This document shows, in pieces, positions 1-6,468 of a DNA stretch of 8,610 nucleotides. Numbering within the stretch: position 1 is the first letter of the stretch; the number at the start of each line of letters is the position of its first letter. Made by a program: the position numbers and the translations under genes. Origin of the DNA: Planctomycetaceae bacterium (GTDB lineage: Bacteria; Planctomycetota; Planctomycetia; Pirellulales; Pirellulaceae). A model generated the notes under the pieces. That model made no database searches. It saw nothing but the letters and a program-made list of their open reading frames with translations, and was not told the DNA's origin. Where the stretch lies: positions 1 through 8,610 of the forward strand of contig SXHS01000114.1 of NCBI GenBank assembly GCA_005773145.1, written 5' to 3'.

Positions 1-1
1 A

Positions 2-30
2 TTGACCGGCTGAGAGCGAATCATTAACAT
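2..30 (+). promoter_or_regulatory. possible sigma-70-like promoter
   Basis: TTGACC (2-7) and TAACAT (25-30) are separated by exactly 17 bp. This matches the -35 consensus at 5 of 6 positions and the -10 consensus at 4 of 6. A transcript from here would run rightward through the REP-like palindrome into the oxidoreductase gene at 392. Such matches arise by chance at appreciable frequency, and planctomycete promoters are not well described by this consensus. An alternative reading is the tail of an upstream gene: frame 1 reads IDRLRANH and stops with TAA at 25-27. Confidence 0.2.
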
Positions 31-82
31 CTGGGCATGCCTCGCCCATTGCGACCGATTGAGGAAGGATTGGCCAAGAGAG

Positions 83-194
83 GGGGACAGGCACATTTTC
101 CCGGGAACCACGTTGCACAACCTCCTGACACAACGATGCACCTCTCGCGAATTCGCCGGGAAAATGAGCCAGTCCCCGGCCCGTGAACGGTTAC
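83..194. repeat. REP-like interrupted palindrome, copy 1
   Basis: The left arm (83-105, starting GGGGACAGGCACATTTTC) pairs with the right arm (about 156-177) with roughly three mismatches. They enclose a loop of about 50 bases that begins AACCACGTTG.ACAACCTCC. Just outside the right arm lies CCGTGAACGGTTAC (181-194), whose reverse complement matches the left outer arm of copy 2 (6365-6379) at 14 of 15 positions. Arm and loop sequence recur at 6389-6452 in the same orientation. Copy 1 differs by an insertion of about 35 bases in the loop and by lacking a recognisable left outer arm. Palindromes of this kind are typical of REP elements mobilised by REP-associated tyrosine transposases. That assignment is inference, since no transposase gene is present. 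Confidence 0.75.
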
Positions 195-362
195 GGGGCG
201 GCGAACGAACTGCTGGACCGGCTGATTCCCTACGAGGAACTATCCTCCTATCCTGCCGTTCGCCAGCGCACGTGGGCGGAAAAGGTGCATCGGCCGCTGC
301 CGGAGAGTAGACTGTCGGCAATCGCTGATAGCCGTTTTAATGCGTCGGCTTGCCTAGAGTGA
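168..362 (+). pseudogene. coding-like remnant, possibly the tail of a REP-associated transposase
   Basis: The frame opening after a TGA at 165-167 runs to a TGA at 360-362. It reads like real protein: from GTG 183 it gives VNGYGAANELLDRL, then IPYEELSSYPAVRQRTWAEK, then VHRPLPESRLSAIADS. It has no good start codon or ribosome binding site, and its 5' part lies inside the palindrome's right arm, so it is at most a fragment. The spacing of W, V, P, L and I in TWAEKVHRPLPESRLSAI loosely recalls the C-terminal segment of IS200-like REP-associated transposases. Its position directly beside a REP-like palindrome would fit. I do not recognise it securely; it may be the tail of some other lost gene. 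Confidence 0.35.
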
Positions 363-391
363 CCGTGTTCAGCTCGCCCTGAAATCAGGAT

Positions 392-2773
392 ATGACCAAA
401 CACCTTACTGTTTCTACCCGATGGAGTCGCCAGGTGAAGGCCCGCAGCCAAAACACTCCGATTCGCATCGCCGCATGCCTGGCGTGCCTGCTGGCTGTGA
501 TTGCTGCGAATGGCTTCGTCGAACAAACTCTTTCCGGTCAAACGGTGCTGGTAGAAGCCGAGTCATTCGACTCGACCGGGGGCTGGTTCATCGATCAGCA
601 ATTTATGGATTTGATGGGCTCTCCATTCCTGCTGGCCCACGGGATGGGACGACGGGTAGCCGATGCGACTACAACAGTGAACTTTAACCAACCCGGCGAA
701 TATCGTGTATGGGTGCGAACTCGCGATTGGGTCGCTCCCTGGAACGCCCCCGGTGCTCCAGGAAGATTTCAGTTGTTGATCGATGGGGAAGCGATGGATA
801 CCGAATTCGGAACTGTGAGCGATCCGTGGCATTGGCAAGATGGCGGAATTGTAACCGTCGGAAACAAAGCGACGGTCGCGCTTCACGATTTGACTGGATT
901 CGATGGTCGTTGCGACGCCATCCTTTTTAGCGGCGACCCTGACTGGCAGCCACCCAACGACTTGAAAGAGCTCGTCGAATTTCGCCGCCAGGTTTTGGAA
1001 ACGCCCGATCAACCGGTCGATAAGGGATCATTTGATCTTGTCGTGGTTGGCGGAGGTGTAGCGGGAACTGCGGCTGCTGTTACGGCGGCGCGGCGCGGAT
1101 TGACGGTTGCCCTGGTTCAGGACCGGCCGGTGCTTGGGGGCAACTCCAGTTCCGAAGTCCGCGTTTGGCCCGAAGGAAATGTGAATTTCCAACCCTATCC
1201 ACGGATCGGCGATGTGGTCATGGAACTTGTTCCGGAAAGGCGAGACGATTCCAAAAACGCACAGAACGCCGATGTGTTCGACGACGAGCGAAAACTGAAC
1301 CTTGTTCGGGCGGAACCGAATATCACTTTGTTTCTGGAACGCCGCATGAATCAGGCTTCGGCGGAGAATGGTCACATTATATCGATCGAATGCCAACACA
1401 CGCGAACGGGCGACAGGATTCGTTTGCGTGGCAGCTGGTTCCTCGATAGCACGGGTGATGGCGTTTTGGGATATCTCGTCGGTGCCGATTTCGAACAAAC
1501 CGATACCGGACATATGGGCGCAAGCAATCTTTGGAACATCCAGTGCCTTTGTCAGGATGAAGAGCCGCTATCGAGCGAATTACAGGCCGCTTGCGAGAAC
1601 GCTTCGTTCCCTCGATGTCCGTGGGCTGTGGATTTTGCCGACAAGGCGTTTCCAGGTCGTGATGCCGGACCAACAGTCGCAAGGTCCGATCCCAGTGGGA
1701 AACCGATTAGCCTGGGCAACTGGTTTTGGGAAAACGGCTTTGACCGCGACCCAATCAACGACATGGAACGTATTCGCGATCAGAATTTTCGGGCTGCGTT
1801 CGGCGCATGGGACACGATCAAAAATGTTGAGAAGCGCTATCCGGCTCATCAGTTGAACTGGGTGGCCTACATCGCCGGCAAGCGGGAATCGCGGCGGTTA
1901 ATGGGAGATGTGGTACTCACAGCGGACGATTTGCGACAAGGTCGAACGTGGCCCGATGGCTGTTTCCCGTGTACGTGGGACATTGACACACACTCACCGG
2001 ACCCGAAATTCGCCGAGGGTCACAAACCGGGTGACGAAGTCATTGCAACTTGCACCCATGGCGAAGGCTACGTGTACGCCGGACCGTATTGGGCACCCTA
2101 TCGTTGTCTGTACAGTCGCAACATCGATAACCTGTTCATGGCCGGTCGCGATATCAGCGTAACCCACGAAGCGCTTGGTGCGGTTCGGGTCATGAAAACT
2201 TGCGGGACGATGGGCGAGATTGTCGGCCTGGCAGCCGCTATTTGTAATGAAAAAGGTTGCTCGCCCCGTGAAGTGTACACTCGATTTCTGAATGAACTGC
2301 AATCTCAAATGAAAATGGGAGCGGGCCAGCGCAAACTGCAAACGGCGAGTGAAGACGGCGTATTCGACCTGGCCGCGCGGGACGCGCGAGTTTATGGAAC
2401 AACGGTTCGTTACGAGCCGCAGCAGGATTGCCTGGGTTACTGGCGCGCTAGTGGGGATTTTGTCGACTGGTTGATCGACGTGCCTCAGCCAGGCAAATAC
2501 GCTATTGAAATCGAATACGCATGCCAGGAGTCGGAAGCGGGGGGCCCATTCGAAATCAGGATTGGTGACGATCCAGCGGTATTTTCAGGAAATATTCAAT
2601 CGACGGGGGATTGGTCGACGTACGAGTCAAAACAGATCGACGAAGTATACCTTCCTGCCGGTCAATACTCGATCGAGTTTCACAATGCGAAGACGGAAGG
2701 TCCGTTGATGAAGCTGCGCTCCGTGAGACTTGTGCCAATTCAGAAGATAGATGCGTCAAATTCGAGTCCGTAG
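392..2773 (+). CDS. secreted FAD-dependent oxidoreductase with flanking beta-sandwich domains
   Basis: The 793-residue product begins with a signal peptide: a basic start, then a hydrophobic stretch at about residues 24-42. Residues about 52-190 form a carbohydrate-binding-like beta-sandwich (VEAESFD, then GEYRVWVRTRDW). The FAD-binding Rossmann motif is VVVGGGVAGTAAA (GGGVAG 220-225), followed by the conserved LGGNSSSE at 248-255. A late FAD-domain motif, NLFMAGRDIS, falls at 580-589 and leads into EALGAVRVMKTCGTMGEIVG. This pattern matches the FAD-dependent oxidoreductase family PF12831, often found in planctomycete glycan loci. Residues about 670-785 form a second CBM-like beta-sandwich. 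Length and motif order suggest an intact, exported enzyme acting on a carbohydrate-like substrate; the substrate is unknown. The ATG at 392 is chosen because it gives the whole signal peptide, although CAGGA lies only one base upstream. It is the first gene of the rightward block. Confidence 0.85.
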   Translation: MTKHLTVSTRWSRQVKARSQNTPIRIAACLACLLAVIAANGFVEQTLSGQTVLVEAESFDSTGGWFIDQQFMDLMGSPFLLAHGMGRRVADATTTVNFNQPGEYRVWVRTRDWVAPWNAPGAPGRFQLLIDGEAMDTEFGTVSDPWHWQDGGIVTVGNKATVALHDLTGFDGRCDAILFSGDPDWQPPNDLKELVEFRRQVLETPDQPVDKGSFDLVVVGGGVAGTAAAVTAARRGLTVALVQDRPVLGGNSSSEVRVWPEGNVNFQPYPRIGDVVMELVPERRDDSKNAQNADVFDDERKLNLVRAEPNITLFLERRMNQASAENGHIISIECQHTRTGDRIRLRGSWFLDSTGDGVLGYLVGADFEQTDTGHMGASNLWNIQCLCQDEEPLSSELQAACENASFPRCPWAVDFADKAFPGRDAGPTVARSDPSGKPISLGNWFWENGFDRDPINDMERIRDQNFRAAFGAWDTIKNVEKRYPAHQLNWVAYIAGKRESRRLMGDVVLTADDLRQGRTWPDGCFPCTWDIDTHSPDPKFAEGHKPGDEVIATCTHGEGYVYAGPYWAPYRCLYSRNIDNLFMAGRDISVTHEALGAVRVMKTCGTMGEIVGLAAAICNEKGCSPREVYTRFLNELQSQMKMGAGQRKLQTASEDGVFDLAARDARVYGTTVRYEPQQDCLGYWRASGDFVDWLIDVPQPGKYAIEIEYACQESEAGGPFEIRIGDDPAVFSGNIQSTGDWSTYESKQIDEVYLPAGQYSIEFHNAKTEGPLMKLRSVRLVPIQKIDASNSSP

Positions 2774-2795
2774 TTCACCAATGCAATCTCTTTAT

Positions 2796-2814
2796 TGCAA
2801 GTTTAAACCTTGCA
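2796..2814. promoter_or_regulatory. small dyad (TGCAAG-TTTAAAC-CTTGCA) between genes
   Basis: Perfect 6-bp arms TGCAAG (2796-2801) and CTTGCA (2809-2814) flank TTTAAAC, whose centre GTTTAAAC is itself almost self-complementary. The site sits in the 88-bp gap after the FAD oxidoreductase stop and before the next gene at 2862. No run of T follows, so it is not a convincing intrinsic terminator. An operator or a chance dyad is equally possible. Confidence 0.3.
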
Positions 2815-2861
2815 CGTCCATACATTCTGAGGTAATTCCATCGCTATCGTGGAACTCCGTC

Positions 2862-3824
2862 ATGGGTACAGCGCGAAAACTGGTTTGGTTGCTCGCAGCG
2901 TGCTTCAGCATGTGCAGTTGGACGCTGGCATACACACAACCAACGGAAGCAACGGCGGCACGAGCGCATGCCCGTTGGATCTGGTTGCCTAAGTCGCATG
3001 CGTCCTCGGATAAGGTTGAATTTCAGAAGTCATTCTCGCTTCCCAAGGATTGTAGTGAAGCGACGATAATCGGCGTCGCGGTCCACAACGACGCAGAGGT
3101 TCACCTTAACGGCCAATTGCTCTTGGAGCTTGATGGCTACGGACCCATTTGTCGGGCCGATGCGGGCGATCACCTGCAACACGGCGAAAATCGATTCACG
3201 GTCGAATGCCAGCGGAGATCGGGTCCTCCGGCCATCGCCGTCGAGCTGCGAATCTCACGCGCCGACGGCAAGCAAGAGTTCCAAGAGAAAGAGCGACTGC
3301 TAGAGATCAAGGGAGGTGCGGGGCACGGCCTTAACGGACTGTGCGGTGGTCGCAACGATCACTTCTGGTTGATCCATGGCGATGGGACCACGGTGCCAGC
3401 TGATATGCGGTCCTGCGTTCCGCGTCTACCTGGTCCACCGCAGTCGATGAGCGGCAATGTTCTTGAGCTCACCGGCGATGGAAAGCATGCCGAAGTGATT
3501 GCCACCGGACTGCGCAATCCTTACGGTCTGGCCGTCAATCGCGATGGGGAACTGTTCACGTTCGATGCCGACGGGCAATCCCCGCAGGCAGAAGTTGAGC
3601 CGGCCACAGTACCACGGCCATTCGTGCGAGATTGGACGGTTACCGAACTGGCGGATTCGCTTTCTGCCGTGCGCACCGGCGATGTTGAGAACGGAAAGGG
3701 GGTGTTTGTGGCCGCGCTCTGCGCCCGTTGCCACCGATGCGGCGACGTTGGCACGCGATACGGTCCGGACCTGACCCATATCGCGCAGCGGTTCAGCGCA
3801 GTTGAAGAGGTAGGACTTTTGTGA
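2862..3824 (+). pseudogene. shortened PVC-type haem-binding sugar dehydrogenase/cytochrome remnant
   Basis: The open frame gives 320 residues. Known family members are roughly 1000 residues: export signal, small N-terminal beta domain, sugar-dehydrogenase beta-propeller, HEAT repeats, then a cytochrome-c-like domain. Here I see a signal peptide (MGTARKLVWLLAACFS), the N-terminal beta domain (about 35-148, ARWIWLPKS then VAVHNDAEVHLNGQ), and a short propeller piece (about 153-237, KERLLEIKGGAGHG and IATGLRNPYGLAVN). Directly after FTFDAD (232-237) the haem domain begins, with CARCH at 287-291 and GPDLT. The first part of the propeller, its remainder, all HEAT repeats and the end of the haem domain are missing, yet the frame stays open. 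ATG 2862 is preferred over upstream starts because it places the signal peptide at the N-terminus. It overlaps ribokinase by four bases. Most likely a decayed gene; a short functional cytochrome is possible. Confidence 0.7.
3806..3824 (+). promoter_or_regulatory. ribosome binding site and GTGA start/stop overlap
   Basis: AGAGG at 3806-3810 lies 10 bases before a GTG at 3821-3823, whose last bases form the TGA stop (3822-3824) of the upstream frame. This arrangement is typical of translational coupling. It decides the ribokinase start: GTG 3821 puts the family's N-terminal RICVVGSSNVD strand at residues 9-19. Confidence 0.6.
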
Positions 3825-4795
3825 TCACCCCCGCGACCCAACCTCGAATTTGTGTAGTCGGCTCCTCGAATGTCGACTTGATCAGTTACGTGCCCCGATT
3901 GCCTCGCCCGGGCGAAACGTTGCGCGGAAGTCGTTTCCGCCTCGAGTACGGCGGCAAAGGGGCCAACCAGGCGGTGATGGCTGCCAAACTGGGAGGTCAG
4001 GTCGCGATGGTCGCCAAGGTGGGTCACGACGCCTTCGGCAAAAACATGCTCGCAAACTTTCACACTTGCGGAGTCGATACCCAATTCGTGCTTTCCACAA
4101 GTCAGGCGTTCTCGGGCGTGGCCTCGATCGCCGTCGGCCCGGACGGAGAGAATTCCATCACGGTCGTGGCCGGCGCGAACGACTTGCTGACCGAGGCAGA
4201 CATTGAAGCGGCCCGTGCGGTGATCGGCGGCGCTCAGATCCTCATCTGTCAGTTGGAAGTTCCCCTGAAGACGACGCTGGCTGCCCTGGCCCTGGCTCGC
4301 AATCTGAACGTGCGGACGATCGTCAACCCGGCCCCGGCTCAACCGGATTTGCCCGAGAAATTATATGCACTGAGCAACATCGTGTGCCCCAATGAAACCG
4401 AGACCGAACTTCTGACAGGGCAAGCCGTCGAAACGATGGAACAGGCAGAGCGCGCCGCGAGGATTCTGTTGAAACGAGGCGCAGGCGCGGTCGTGCTCAC
4501 GCTCGGCAGTCGCGGAAGTTTGCTGGTTACTGCAGAGGAAACCATTCATGTGCCGGTCGCTCCCGTCGATCCCGTGGATACCACCGGCGCCGGCGACGCG
4601 TTTGTGGGAAGTTTGGCATACTTTTTGGCAGCCGATCTTACCATAATGGAGGCGATGAGACGTGCCAACGCGATTGCCGCGATGAGTGTCCAATCGCCGG
4701 GTACCCAATCCAGCTTTCCTGCCGCGGCCGATCTCCCGCCGAGTTTACTGCAAGGATGCGCTTGTGCCACTCATGGAAGTTTCTCAATTCAATAG
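3821..4795 (+). CDS. rbsK: ribokinase (PfkB family sugar kinase)
   Basis: The 324-residue product phosphorylates a pentose, most likely D-ribose to ribose 5-phosphate with ATP, in the cytoplasm. Family landmarks are in order: the N-terminal strand VVGSSNVD with the substrate lid region, the sugar-binding GGKGANQA at 44-51, NPAPA at 169-173, PNETE at about 190-194, TLGSRGS, and the C-terminal signature DTTGAGDAF at 253-261 with catalytic Asp259. GTQSSFP near the end matches the monovalent-cation-binding region of ribokinase. Length is normal, apart from a short tail after residue 309 (GCACATHGSFSIQ). It begins with GTG overlapping the stop of the cytochrome remnant and ends 21 bp before the Gfo/Idh gene, so it is probably cotranscribed. 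Other PfkB kinases share this fold, but the motifs favour ribokinase. Confidence 0.9.
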   Translation: MITPATQPRICVVGSSNVDLISYVPRLPRPGETLRGSRFRLEYGGKGANQAVMAAKLGGQVAMVAKVGHDAFGKNMLANFHTCGVDTQFVLSTSQAFSGVASIAVGPDGENSITVVAGANDLLTEADIEAARAVIGGAQILICQLEVPLKTTLAALALARNLNVRTIVNPAPAQPDLPEKLYALSNIVCPNETETELLTGQAVETMEQAERAARILLKRGAGAVVLTLGSRGSLLVTAEETIHVPVAPVDPVDTTGAGDAFVGSLAYFLAADLTIMEAMRRANAIAAMSVQSPGTQSSFPAAADLPPSLLQGCACATHGSFSIQ

Positions 4796-4801
4796 AAAGC
4801 C

Positions 4802-4808
4802 AAAGGAG
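4802..4808 (+). promoter_or_regulatory. strong Shine-Dalgarno of the Gfo/Idh gene
   Basis: AAAGGAG ends 8 bases before ATG 4817 and is the clearest ribosome binding site in the window. It lies in the 21-bp gap after ribokinase and fixes the start that yields the Tat signal. Confidence 0.7.
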
Positions 4809-4816
4809 CATTTGCT

Positions 4817-6292
4817 ATGTCAAAACACTCTCGCCGCCAATTCCTCGAAGACTCGATGCTGGCCACCGCTGCCGCCTTGGCGGCCGTGACGGCGCCCACG
4901 GTCGCCGCCGACCAGGAATCCGGCAAACCGGTTGGCCCAGGCGAGAAACTGGGCGTGGCAGTACTGGGCGTTCACGGTCAAGGTGGGACGCACTGCGCAT
5001 GTCTGGTCAATAATCCCGCCACCGAGATTCTCTACATCTGCGATCCCGATCAACAGATTGGAGAGGCACGAGCGGAAGCGGTGGGCCAAAAGCAAGGTCG
5101 CAGGCCGAAGCACGTCAAAGACATGCGGCAGGCCTTTGACGATCCGGCGGTCGACGTAGTCTCGATTGCCACGCCCAATCACTGGCATTCCCTGGCCGGC
5201 ATCTGGGCCATGCAGGCCGGCAAGGATGTTTACGTGGAGAAGCCGGTCAGCCAATACGTGCGCGAGGGGCGCAGTCTCGTCGCGGCCGCGCGGAAGTACC
5301 AACGCATCTGCCAAACCGGTACACAGACCCGCTCGAGCCCCGGCGTTCGCCAGGCGGTTGAATACTTGCACTCCGGCAAACTGGGAGACGTGACGCTGGC
5401 GCGCGGGTTGTGTTACAACCAGCGCGATTCGATCGGCCCCAAAGGAGTTTACTCCGTGCCGGCCCACATCGACTACGACCTCTGGTGTGGCCCGGCGGCC
5501 GATGGTCCAGCGACCCGGCCACGATTTCACTACGACTGGCACTGGCAGTGGGCCTACGGCAACGGCGACATAGGAAACCAGGGCGTCCATCAGATGGATG
5601 TCGCCCGTTGGGGGCTGGGCGTGGACAGGCTCAGCCAAGGCGTGATTGCGTACGGCAACCGCTTTGGTTGGGACGACGCCGGCGAAACGCCGAACAGCCT
5701 GGTGGCAATCCACGACTACGGCGCCAAGACGCTGGTTTTTGAGGTCCGCAATCTGCCGACGGCGCCGTATCGAGGCGCTGCCGTCGGCGTCATCTTCGAA
5801 TGCACCGAAGGATATTTGGTGAACTCAGACGAAAACAGCGCCACCGCATTCGACAAGCAAGGCAACGCGATCACAACTTTTTCGGGGGGAGAACGGCATA
5901 ATCATCAACGGCATACCGACAATTTTGTCAACGCCGTCCTCAGCCGCAGCGCCGAGACGCTCAATGCCGAGATCCTGGAGGGGCATCTTTCCAGCGCCTT
6001 GTGTCACTTGAGCGATATTTCGTATCGCCTGGGCGAGATCGTATCCGCGGAGGAGGCCCTCGCGCGACTGAACGCGATCTCAACCGGTGAGAACGCCCAA
6101 CAGACATGGGAGCGAACGGGGGCGCACCTGCGCGACAACAAGGTCGATATTGCCCAGATGAAGGTGCGATGTGGTTCCTGGCTGAAGTTCGATCCGGACA
6201 AAGAGGTGTTTGTTGATAGCCCGCTGGCCGATGCCTACCTGGCACGCAACGACCGCCGCGGATTTGTTGTGCCGCTGCCCGACCAGGTTTAG
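4817..6292 (+). CDS. Tat-exported Gfo/Idh/MocA family oxidoreductase
   Basis: The 491-residue product opens with a twin-arginine signal (SRRQFL at 5-10, hydrophobic stretch to about 28, cleavage probably after A31). It should therefore be folded with its cofactor and exported to the periplasm. The nucleotide-binding Rossmann fold follows, with VLGVHGQGG at about 49-57 and an acidic residue at the end of the second strand (YICDPD). Family landmarks are the NHWHSL segment, EKP at 141-143 with the conserved Lys142, and the GDIGNQGVHQMDVARW region containing His258 and Asp261. Members oxidise or epimerise sugars with NAD(P). Length and C-terminus are normal for planctomycete exported members, and no frame damage is seen. 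The substrate cannot be inferred beyond the carbohydrate context of the neighbouring ribokinase and FAD oxidoreductase. It is the last gene of the rightward block. Confidence 0.88.
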   Translation: MSKHSRRQFLEDSMLATAAALAAVTAPTVAADQESGKPVGPGEKLGVAVLGVHGQGGTHCACLVNNPATEILYICDPDQQIGEARAEAVGQKQGRRPKHVKDMRQAFDDPAVDVVSIATPNHWHSLAGIWAMQAGKDVYVEKPVSQYVREGRSLVAAARKYQRICQTGTQTRSSPGVRQAVEYLHSGKLGDVTLARGLCYNQRDSIGPKGVYSVPAHIDYDLWCGPAADGPATRPRFHYDWHWQWAYGNGDIGNQGVHQMDVARWGLGVDRLSQGVIAYGNRFGWDDAGETPNSLVAIHDYGAKTLVFEVRNLPTAPYRGAAVGVIFECTEGYLVNSDENSATAFDKQGNAITTFSGGERHNHQRHTDNFVNAVLSRSAETLNAEILEGHLSSALCHLSDISYRLGEIVSAEEALARLNAISTGENAQQTWERTGAHLRDNKVDIAQMKVRCGSWLKFDPDKEVFVDSPLADAYLARNDRRGFVVPLPDQV

Positions 6293-6306
6293 CGTCCACT
6301 TTCGGG

Positions 6307-6361
6307 GGCAGGGGACGGATTGAACATACGTCCTACTCGCCGACTACGCAGTCGTCCTGCC
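6307..6361. repeat. imperfect stem-loop downstream of the Gfo/Idh gene
   Basis: GGCAGG..ACG (6307-6317) can pair with CGTCCTGCC (6353-6361), with two extra G bases bulged. A small inner hairpin, CGACT-ACGC-AGTCG, lies at 6341-6354. It begins 15 bases after the Gfo/Idh stop and leads directly into the outer arm of REP-like copy 2. It may belong to the same composite element or contribute to transcript termination. There is no T-tract. Confidence 0.35.
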
Positions 6362-6364
6362 GGG

Positions 6365-6468
6365 GTAACCGCTCACGGGCAAAGCGAGGGGGAGAGGCAC
6401 ATCTTCCCGGGAACCACGTTGGACAACCTCCCGGGAAAATGTGCCTGTCCCCGGGGCGTGAACGTTAC
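6365..6468. repeat. REP-like nested palindrome, copy 2
   Basis: The inner arms (6389-6411 and 6430-6452, 23 bases each) are complementary at 21 of 23 positions around an 18-base loop, AACCACGTTGGACAACCT. The loop itself contains GTTG-GA-CAAC. Outer arms GTAACCGCTCACGGG (6365-6379) and CGTGAACGTTAC (6457-6468) also pair, with one gap and one mismatch, giving a nested structure. Arm and loop sequences match copy 1 at 83-194 in the same orientation. The element lies between two converging genes, a placement typical of REP elements, and could act as a bidirectional terminator. The TAA stop of the leftward gene (6465-6467) falls inside the outer arm. Confidence 0.8.

Noticed and set aside
59..310. 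83-residue plus-strand open frame
   Set aside because: It runs through the REP-like palindrome. Its RHIFPGTTL peptide is simply the translated repeat, which also appears in the spurious frame at 6320-6559, and it has no ribosome binding site.
2751..2861. Upstream start for the cytochrome remnant (ATG 2751 or 2781)
   Set aside because: These starts add 27-37 polar residues before the hydrophobic signal peptide and overlap the preceding gene. ATG 2862 gives a normal signal peptide.
3521..4342. 273-residue minus-strand open frame
   Set aside because: It is antisense to ribokinase and the cytochrome remnant. The ribokinase motifs settle the coding strand, and the shadow follows from G+C-rich third positions.
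4820..5713. 297-residue minus-strand open frame
   Set aside because: It lies entirely antisense to the Gfo/Idh gene, which has a Tat signal, Rossmann motif, EKP and a strong ribosome binding site.
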